DNA from: Sorghum bicolor
Lineage: Eukaryota; Streptophyta; Magnoliopsida; Poales; Poaceae
Direction of reading: 5' to 3'
DNA: 64,000 bases
NCBI RefSeq assembly: GCF_000003195.3
Contig: NC_012870.2
Location: 20,266,501-20,330,500 of the forward strand
Both the position numbers and the translations under genes were made by a program. Shown here one piece after another: positions 56,381 through 64,000 of this stretch; within the stretch, counting starts at the first letter, position 1, and the number at the start of each line of letters is the position of its first letter. Under the pieces are notes generated by a model. That model saw only the letters and a list, made by a program, of their open reading frames with translations. It searched no databases and was not told the origin of the DNA.

Positions 56381-58239
56381 CTAAGGAGCGTCGCGTTTGG
56401 CTCCTTGGACGGTCACCAGAGCGTGGCTGGTGGCATGCAAAAAGCCTCGCCGGACCTGGTTCTCGGGAAATAGATTTTGATTTCGTTTCTCACAGGCCTG
56501 GCTCATGGTGGTGTGAGCGTGCTATCTTGACTGAGAGAGCGAGCACAATGAACGAGCAACCAACCTATTGTTCTTTGGATCCTGGCACAACAGAACAAGG
56601 CAAACAAACAAACATGGGTTGCATGACCATAGCCTAGCATCGACTTGGCTATCTAGATGAGCGTTGTAATAGGAGAAAAACATCAAATGACCATAGAAAG
56701 TGATGATATAATGTTGTATATCTAGTTATATTTATCTTTTTTTATAAAATTTAAAGCTCGTAATTTATTTTATTGATAACCATGACATCTATAGTATTAT
56801 GATATTAGATAGTTAATATTTACAATAATATATAGCTTGGAGACATATTTATTTAATAATAAAAATAGAAATTAGTTAAACCTTATCTTACTCTAATATT
56901 ACCTCTTAATATACCTTAGTATTATATTAAAACATGAGAAGTTTGTTGCTAACTTTTTTTATTTAGATTAGAATTTCTATGAAATATGATATATCAGTTA
57001 AATGTATGTAGATTATGAACACATGGGCTTATAAAGTGTTCATATGACATAACAACACATCGTGCAAAGGTAGTGGAAGCATCCTCAAGCATAAATTTAG
57101 GTAAATTAGTAAATCAGTGAGATATGCAGAAATGATACTAAAACTTTTATCACAAATCAAGCATCACATTAAATAGGTTATCATGAAATTTTCATAATAA
57201 TTGGAGCAAGATAACTATAATTTCAATTTTACACTAAAAAGCATAGCAAGCATCTCCAGCAAAAGAATATATTAAAATTTGTGATATTTTTTGTTTACTG
57301 CATGGATGTACATATGTAGAGCTGAACAAAATTTGTTTTGTAATTTTTTGTTTTTTCTATAAATTACTGATATTTTTTGTTTACTACATGGATGTACATA
57401 TATAGAGCTGAACAAAATTTGTGTTGTATTTTTTTGTTTTTTCTATAAATTACTGTACATTTATCAATTTTCACCCAATTTAAAGAATAAAAGAAAAGTA
57501 AACTAATAGGACAAACACTTTGTATATATGCTTCTATACTTTTTTTATTCTCGACGTGGTCGATCTGATGTGTATAGGAGATTTTGCATTGAAAACCCCT
57601 AGAAAAACTTCTATTTTTTTACACTTCGATCAGCGTGCCTGGGATATTCCGAACGAAGGCCGAGCGGCCAGCGTGCCGGGCGATTTTGAACGGAGGGGAG
57701 GGGACAACTTTACACTTAGGCCCCTGCATTTTTCTTATTTTTAATATGCTTTGATGTGTATAGAAAATTTTATATTGGGAACCTTAGAAAAGCTTTTATT
57801 CTTTTTTTCTTCTTCCACTACGTATCAGGGCAGATTTCGGACTGGCGGGGCAGACAGAAAAGTTTTAGATAGACTGAAATTTTCTCTCTTTATAGATAGG
57901 TATAGAATAGATATGGGCTAGCTAAGAAGCGAACCAAACAAACCCTAAGATATTCTTCTTAGTTGTAGAATTAAGCCCTACACGTACACTTTAGCATACA
58001 ACCATATTTGTGAGATTCTAGCACACAAACTAGAACTAACTACTAAGCTAGAACAAGCTAGTAATGCAAGAAATAAAGAAGCAAAGAGACAACCAGGTTT
58101 TTCCCCATGGCATCAGTTGCCAAATCATAACCTCTAATCTGTGCTAGAGCTCTATCCAGGTGTGCTCCTGGACACAAAGTCTCTTCAGGACATAACGACG
58201 CTCCTGAACCACAAAGTATCTTCAAGGCACGATGTTTGC
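56381..58239. other. No gene recognised; two-copy 86-bp tandem repeat
   Basis: AT-rich. A unit beginning GATATTTTTTGTTTACTGCA at 57283 is repeated from 57369 with few changes, ending near 57455. The remainder has no recognised structure. Confidence 0.5.
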
Positions 58240-58839
58240 TCTAGTCCTTTCGTGTAGCATGGTGGAGACTATCTAAGTTGTATGGTGACTCAAATCCTAG
58301 TTGGACTAAAACTCAAAATAGGTGTACTATTATGACTTCTAATTTTGTTAAGACTTGAGTGTAGAATCCTACTAGGAATCGGACTTCTACTTGTATGTAT
58401 AAGATCCTTGGAGGAGGCTATATAAACAAGGGGTGAAAGCCATATGCATCAAGTAAGCCAACACACAAGGCTCTCACCAGGGCTTCTAAGGAGTAATTAG
58501 AAGCACTTAAGATAATTAGGCTACACAACTCTATTGCACTAGAATCTTGTATAGAGAAAGAATTAGTGGGTCCTAGAGGGTCAATAGGGTTGTGAGAGAG
58601 TAACAATCACACATATTCTTTTTAGCTGAGGTTATAGAATTTGTGGTTGGCTTTGCCAAATTCTAATGCCTTGTCCTGATTACTTCAACATCATCATCTA
58701 GGGGTTTCTACGAGATCCGTCGGTGCTTGCAATATCGTTTAAAAGATCCAAGTGCTGCTACACAAAGTGTTCTTCTAGTTTATTCTTAAATACACACTTA
58801 GCACACATAGTTTTTCCGAAGAAAAAATATGCACCTACC

Positions 58840-58990
58840 TTTGTATAATTGTGTTCTTTGTGGAGACCAAGAGAAAGAAACACTTGAGTATTTCTTCATT
58901 CGTTGTCCTATCTCTCAAGATTATTGGGCACTTCTAAATATCCAGGATCATACTTAAACTCATCCCTTCCAAGTGTTGGAAAGTTTAAAA
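58840..58990 (+). pseudogene. LINE zf-RVT fragment
   Basis: The frame CVLCGDQEKETLEYFFIRCP, then ISQDYWALLNI, has the Cys-x2-Cys ... His/Phe ... Cys layout of the zf-RVT domain at the end of plant LINE ORF2. It sits between the LTR-like part and the Copia protease remnant, so it is a separate insertion. Confidence 0.6.
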
Positions 58991-59594
58991 TTGCAACTTT
59001 TAGTTAATTCTCGGGTGATCAAGCTTTCACTATTTCAGACGAAAAGAAAATGTAAACTATCATGGAAGAAGAAAGACATGATTAAGGGACAACGTTATAT
59101 CTGTGTGACATAGAGGATCACATGAGAGGGACTATCCTAGTTTGAAGACTATGAGAGGAGCATGCTTAGTGGCAAGTAAGGATGAAAGTGATGTACTTAT
59201 CGTTAGTCCATCAGGTGCTATTCATGAGTGGATACTTGATTCAGGGAGTTGCTTCCATATATGCTCGGTGTGGGAGATGTTTGGTGAAGGATCTATACAT
59301 GCTTGGTGAATGGAACTATTCACATAGCAGATTGCAAGGAGTGTGTAGTCACTACGGTTTCATTGGAGATGCATAATGGATCACACTGATGAGAGATTAG
59401 TATATCCTAGGCTTAAAAAATAATCTAATATATGTGAGGTCACTAGAACTCTAAGGTTGTGGTTTATCACTTCAAGGCCAAGTCATGCAAGTTACTTATA
59501 AAGGGAAGTTAATTATGAAAATTATCTAAATTCATGGAGGATACTAAGTGATAGGAAATCTTAAGCGTGGTGCAACAATGAGGATATTTGGTAT

Positions 59595-60360
59595 TGTAAC
59601 ATCCCACCTCTTTGTGGCCGGGCCTGCTAATATCTGGTAGCTTTTCTAGGATATAGATTGCCTTCACAAATCAACATCAGTCATTTGTGCACACTGTCCT
59701 CACTCAAAACCAACACCAGTCTTTTCTGCATATTTTGTCCTCACTTGTGCGCACCGAGAAAGACTTTCTAGTCGGTCACCCATCCCAAAATTGCTCCAAG
59801 CCAAGCATGCTTAACCTCAGAGTTCTTTGAAAATAGACTTTTGCAAAAGAAGTTGCAACTTGTTGGTATGAATACCCTATTAATCCCTAGGCTGGTATGT
59901 TACATCACCCCAAGCCAGAAACATCCTCTCTTGGCCACATTCGTATGTCTAGTGGCAGCACATGTGCCATGTTGCATGACCACTCTAGGTCCACACCAGC
60001 CATGTACACCATACGTGCGCAACTACGACACATGCGTGCCCGTAAACCACGAGAGTTGGCTCTAATGCTATTCTATAATGGTCCCACATCTTTAAAGCCG
60101 GGCCCACTTGCATTTGGCAGCTTTTCTAGGATATAGACTGGCCTCACAAATCAACATCAGTCTTTTCTGCACGCTTTATCCTCATTCGTGCGCACCCGGG
60201 AAAGACTTCTCATTCGGTCTCATCCCAAAATTGCTCCAGAACAAACATGTTTAACCTTAGAGTTCTTTGAAAATAGATTTTCAGAAAATAAGTTACAACT
60301 TGTTAGTATGTTAGTATGAGTATCTTATTAATCTCATTAAGCCTGAGCCGGAATGTTATA
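59595..60360 (-). mobile_element. Cassandra TRIM retrotransposon, 766 bp, nested in the Copia remnant
   Basis: Seen: two related LTRs, 59595-59904 and 60074-60360, around a 169-bp middle. Both LTRs hold a 5S-rRNA-derived core. On the minus strand it reads GGTTAAGCATGCTTGGCTTG ... GCAATTTTGGGATGGGTGAC, the internal promoter part of 5S rDNA, which is the mark of Cassandra. After the upstream (minus-strand) LTR, ATTAGAGCCAACTC is a worn TGGTATCAGAGCC primer-binding site. Flanks GGTAT and TGTAT suggest a 5-bp target with mutation. Confidence 0.88.
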
Positions 60361-60769
60361 TGTATTTTGATAAGGAAAAGGAGGTCGTCTCATCAATGGC
60401 ATGCACTCAAATCTCAATTTGTGGTCAATTGCAAGGTTGTAAACACGGTTGCAAAATTTAATAGTCATAGAGGTGAAGCTATGAGCTGTTGGAAGAAGGA
60501 AGACTTGATGGGACCGACCACGTAGATTCTTTTAAAAAAAGGAGAGCATAATTTCTAAAATCGTTGCTAAGTAGCAAGTACAAATATAGATATAAAAAAC
60601 AAAACTCAAACACAAAAAAAATGTAACAACAGCTGAACCAGCCGCGTTATTTGTGTAGGTTTTTTCTAATAAGTCGTCATTTGTGTGGGTTACCTTCCAG
60701 TTTCAGTCTGACTTGAGACTTTCTTTTTTTGCGAGGAAACAGAGTTGTGCAGGCATGCAGGTTACATCA

Positions 60770-60882
60770 GTTCGCTTGTCTTATAAGTCGTATTTTTTAT
60801 GCCAGATAATAGCGTTTTTATCTCATAGTAAATCAGCAAACAATACTTTTAATTATGTTTTTTTAAACTAGCGAACAGGCTC
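60770..60882. mobile_element. Short MITE with GTTCGCTTGTC ends, second copy
   Basis: GTTCGCTTGTCTTATAAGTCG at the left and the inverse ACTAGCGAACAGGC at the right. Internal AAATCAGCAAACAATACTTTT matches the family member at 731-852. Confidence 0.7.
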
Positions 60883-61181
60883 GGTCGTACACTTACACTG
60901 CTGCATGGTTTTACTTCGTCCATTGCTTGGAAATTGCTAGCGTGACTTACGCACCCCCCTCTACCTCTACTTGCATTATTTTGCACTTGTAGAGTTGTCC
61001 AAATTCCAAAGTCTCCTATGAGAGACAGAAACCTCACCCTATTTGCCGAGAAACTATTCGCACACCTTTTTTTTGACAAAACTATTCGCACACCTAATCA
61101 ATCTCTTTCTACATATAGTGAAAAGGAACACCTTGTGCACAAACCAAGAGCCTCAATACCAGGCTTAATTGACGAAACGTC

Positions 61182-62659
61182 ATGGGTAACTCTTCTTCTC
61201 GAGGTATGCACTCGGATGATTCTTCTGTATTTGCTGCTGATTTTTGCTCTTGCTGTGATCTTTCGTACCGTTTATTTATCTCCTAATTGCTGTTTCAGGG
61301 CGATCAAAGCTGAGTCAGCGCCCGCAGACGACCATGAAGTGGAGCGTCGATGGATTCTCCTCACTCCTTGACAAGGGTGAAGGATGGACCTACTCCAGAG
61401 TGTTTGAGATTATGGGCCACAACTGGTATGCTAATTAATAGGCTGCTCTTTTTAACAGCCTGGTTGCATCACAAAGTTCCTGTAACTACAGTAGTGTTTG
61501 CAGATTCTCAGTGATCTATTCGCTTCTTTGCAGGTACCTTAGACTGAATCCAAGGGACAAGAAGAGTGGTGATGACAAGGAGTACGTCTCTCTTATACTT
61601 GAGCTGGATATCAGCTCAGTGAAGCCCGATACTGTCGTGGAGGCCTCTTTCAAGCTGCTGATATATGACCAGTCGTACGGAAACCACAGCGAGTATCAAG
61701 GTAAACTGCAGTGAAAATTTTAACATCAAGCTAATCAACAATATATATATTCATATCTCTAACATTTCCATGTTTTTGTTTTGTTCTGTACACTAGAATA
61801 CTTTTTCCATACACGAGAATTTCATCTTATGCCATGATTTGTCCCTGCAGTTAGGCACAATTTTCAGACTGCAAGCACAAGCTCCGGAGCCTCTTGCATG
61901 ATTTCCCTTGAAAAACTGAAAGAACGGCCCTCAAAGTTTATTGTCAATAACAGCTGCACCTTTGGTGTCGAGTTCATCAAAGTCACCACTTCCAAAGTGA
62001 GCACGACGTCAGAAACGCTATTTGTCCAGAAGCCGAGCATCTTCAACGAGGCCAAAACATACACTTGGGACATCGAGGACTTCTTTGCACTGAAGAAATT
62101 CGGCTACTCACCGGAGTTTGAAGTTGGAGGATACAAATGGTGACAGCCTGCTGCCCAGCTCGCAATGCTTGACACTACTGATTCATGTTAATTTCGTCTA
62201 ACTGAATTTTTACGTGCTGTCCAATTTGCAGGTATATCCGTAGCCACACGTCTTGCGATGGGAACCACCTCACCTTGGACCTGTGCATGAAAAACACAAA
62301 TGATCTCCCTAATGACTCTGCGAACCTGGTGGAATTCAGCTTGTCCATCAAACACCAGGAAGCCGCGGGCAATCACTGGAAACGAACAGGTTCGCGTACC
62401 TTCTAGAGGAATGAAATCTGCTCAATGGACAGTACATATTGCACATGCCAAGTTAATTATCATATATAACATGTTCTTGGCTTGTTTGGTTGGGAAAAAT
62501 ACAGGCCGGTGCGAGTTTACAAACAACGCTCGTCGCTGGGGATGGAGAAAGTTCATCTCGCTGGAGGATTTCAAGGACTCCTCAAATGGCTATCTCATGA
62601 AAAACAAGTGCTGCATCGAAGCTGAGGTTGCAATCGTTGGTTCATCAAAGATGGAGTAG
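61182..62659 (+). CDS. Two-MATH-domain protein, N-myristoylation-type start, 305 aa
   Basis: Six exons, all GT-AG and in phase: 61182-61203, 61299-61425, 61534-61700, 61851-62139, 62232-62389, 62505-62659 (TAG). MATH domain 1 is about residues 20-165 (MKWSVDGFSSLLDKGEGWTY, NNSCTFGVEFIKVT) and MATH 2 about 172-303 (TYTWDIEDFFALK, RRWGWRKFISLEDF). Family role: MATH (TRAF-like) domains bind partner proteins, often as substrate adaptors; there is no BTB, so it is not a CUL3 adaptor of the usual kind. The start MGNSSSR fits the N-myristoyl consensus (Gly2, Ser6), and the first exon codes for little else, so membrane anchoring is plausible. The broken paralog at 49127 has the same start. Homology upstream of the ATG (CCAAAGTCTCC...GAAACCTCA) shows the duplication included the promoter. 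No lesion seen. Confidence 0.88.
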
Positions 62660-63137
62660 TGTGTATCCTTGTCTATATTTGTGGGCTGAATCGCAATGGT
62701 GCTGAGGTTTCTCGACGTGCGTGTAATGTGTCTTGTATTGTGTTTGTTTTGTTCGTGCTGAAGATACTGAAAGTGTAAAGTGCCAAATAAAGGTTCGGCG
62801 CCGAAGATATTGTTCAGTTTGCCCGCCATCAAGGCCATCGACCTCCCGATCCTGGGCCTCCTCTTCGGCACCATGGTGGTCAGCATCTTCTGTCATCCAT
62901 TTGTAATGTTAAAATTCCTGTTTTCTCGAATACAGGACAACTGCATATGCCACTGCATATAAGTGTTTCAACACTACAAATGCCTCGAACTTTTTCTCCA
63001 TTTTTTTAAATTAAAAGATGTGTTATAAATTTATTATTCATAGAAATGTTTTTCAGGTACAGTCATGTATATGGCCCTGAGGTTTGTTTCGGTTGTCTAA
63101 CTCCGAATGATCAGCCCTCTAGCCGGGTAGCGGTAGC

Positions 63138-63440
63138 CTTTTTTTTTTCTTTTTTTTTTGAAAGATCTGGCATTACCGGCTTCGATTGATTAATAAGAGA
63201 GGAAGCAAAACATCCAAATACATGCGCGAGCTGCGCCCCCCAACTTTGCCAGGCCACGTAGGGCTTAGTTACATAACGGATTACTCGCTAATTACATGGT
63301 CGACCCTGAGGGCATTGCAGCTGCCCAGTTCCATTGTTGTGCCATGTCCTTTATCACCGTGAGTGTTGTTTGGATTGTCTTCCAGACCCCTCTGAAGATA
63401 ATATCATTTCGGCAATTCCAGATAGTACCTTGCAAATAGT
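63138..63440 (-). mobile_element. 5'-truncated LINE tail
   Basis: The poly-T with a single C at 63138-63160 is the A tail on the minus strand. Reading that strand, CRNDIIFRGVWKTIQTTLTV, then KDMAQQWNWAAA and a stop, is the end of an L1-type ORF2, followed by a 3' UTR. The high-coordinate boundary is approximate. Confidence 0.7.
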
Positions 63441-64000
63441 GTAAAACTCTATCTAGGCTTGTTCTAAGTTATTTTTTTTTCTTTAGCTTGATGCAAACAT
63501 GATTAACTAGCGACTATAATAGTCAGATTATATAATTAAGTTTTGATCCAAACATGACTAATTATATGTTGAATTATTATAATTATGCCCCTGGTTACCA
63601 TAATTTCATTATCTGGCGGGTGAGACTAGGCTATAGGGGATTATGAGTGATGAAAGTGCAATTTGTCCCCAACTGATTGTCCAACTTGCCAAACTGAAGG
63701 ATAAGATAAAAATTTCTCATTTTAACCAACCATAATCAATCACTATAATCTAAGGACTCAAACACTATTGTAATTCATAACTCTGATTATAATAACCATA
63801 TGCATAATCCCTATTATAATAATTTAATTGTGATCAGATATACCCTCATCAATATCTAAAAATTTACATAGATTACGACACGGAATTGGCATGCACTTTC
63901 CTGATATTACCAAGTTACCAACGTTTTTCCATGTCTAGGTTTTATGTTAAGAATAAAAAAAATCAAAACCTAACAAATACAGATTTTCCTGTAATCAACA
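63441..64000. other. No gene recognised
   Basis: AT-rich DNA with many TATAAT-like runs and some self-complementary stretches (GATTATAATAACCATATGC; ATTATAATAATTTAATTG). Possibly a MITE, but ends could not be set. Confidence 0.35.

Larger units (their letters stand above)
58240..60530 (+). mobile_element. Decayed Copia retrotransposon with later insertions
   Basis: 58240-58800 has LTR-like traits: a TATA context (GGCTATATAAACAAGG at 58418) and leader-like sequence. From about 59190, broken frames spell pieces of the Copia protease to pre-integrase region: IHEWILDSGSCFHIC (protease DSG motif), HTDERLVYPRLKKNLIYVRS, and GNLKRGATMRIFG to 59594. After the nested Cassandra, the frame's remnant continues to about 60530. 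No second LTR or target duplication was found. Confidence 0.55.

Noticed and set aside
26386..57910. Helitron ends (TCTATACATAATAATAAAAAG near 26386; TTTATAGATAGGTATAGA near 57893)
   Set aside because: Neither could be paired with a hairpin plus CTRR terminus, so no Helitron is called.
59700..59830. A 5S rRNA gene
   Set aside because: Only part of the 5S sequence is present and it lies inside both LTRs of a Cassandra element.
1..64000. CRISPR arrays, bacterial operons or prophage
   Set aside because: Intron-bearing plant genes and plant transposons throughout; no regularly spaced short repeats.
1..64000. Known conserved plant microRNA precursors
   Set aside because: I looked for several familiar mature sequences (for example the miR156, miR166, miR172 and miR396 types) and saw none; unknown ones cannot be excluded.

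Overview
This window looks like nuclear DNA of a panicoid grass, most likely Sorghum or a close Andropogoneae relative. That is an inference. It rests on low gene density, GT-AG introns, grass-type CACTA elements with TTTAGTCCCGGTT subterminal repeats, a Cassandra TRIM, Stowaway and Tourist MITEs, and several copies of a GGCCTTGTTTAG-ended MITE family. No species marker was tested.

Layout. 1-6.9 kb: gene-free, with scattered MITEs and two long poly-C tracts. 6.9-23.5 kb: one large CACTA (En/Spm) element. It carries a decayed TNP2 transposase, then a second unit made of a Transposase_24-like protein, a DUF8039-like segment and a Ulp1-type cysteine protease. A 5.2-kb solo LTR (target duplication CCTTT) sits in its 3' end, and a small hAT MITE sits in an exon. 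23.5-30.2 kb: intergenic DNA with MITEs and a chimeric capture of casein kinase 1 exons next to a phosphopantetheine-adenylyltransferase-like stretch. 30.5-33.6 kb: a two-exon PPR gene (minus strand), head-to-head with an uncharacterised plus-strand gene broken by two MITEs. 36.4-38.7 kb: hAT transposase remnant, then an inverted repeat of a captured coding fragment. 40.6-42.8 kb: two tandem genes each encoding a 27-residue membrane micropeptide. 43.4-44.5 kb: three MITEs of one family. 47.1-47.4 kb: a two-exon gene for an 85-residue membrane protein (minus). 49.1-53.2 kb and 61.2-62.7 kb: two related six-exon MATH-domain genes. The first is a pseudogene hit by two LINEs, two MITEs and a 4-nt frameshift; the second is intact and starts with an N-myristoylation-type MGNSSS. 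Between them lie a SINE, a Tourist-type cluster, and a decayed Copia element with a Cassandra TRIM nested in it. The right end holds another LINE tail.

Host genes that look functional: the PPR gene, the two micropeptide genes, the 85-aa membrane protein and the second MATH gene. Nothing suggests they act in one pathway; the window is mainly a record of nested transposition. The least explained item is the micropeptide pair: two very short ORFs 2 kb apart whose differences are mostly conservative or synonymous.
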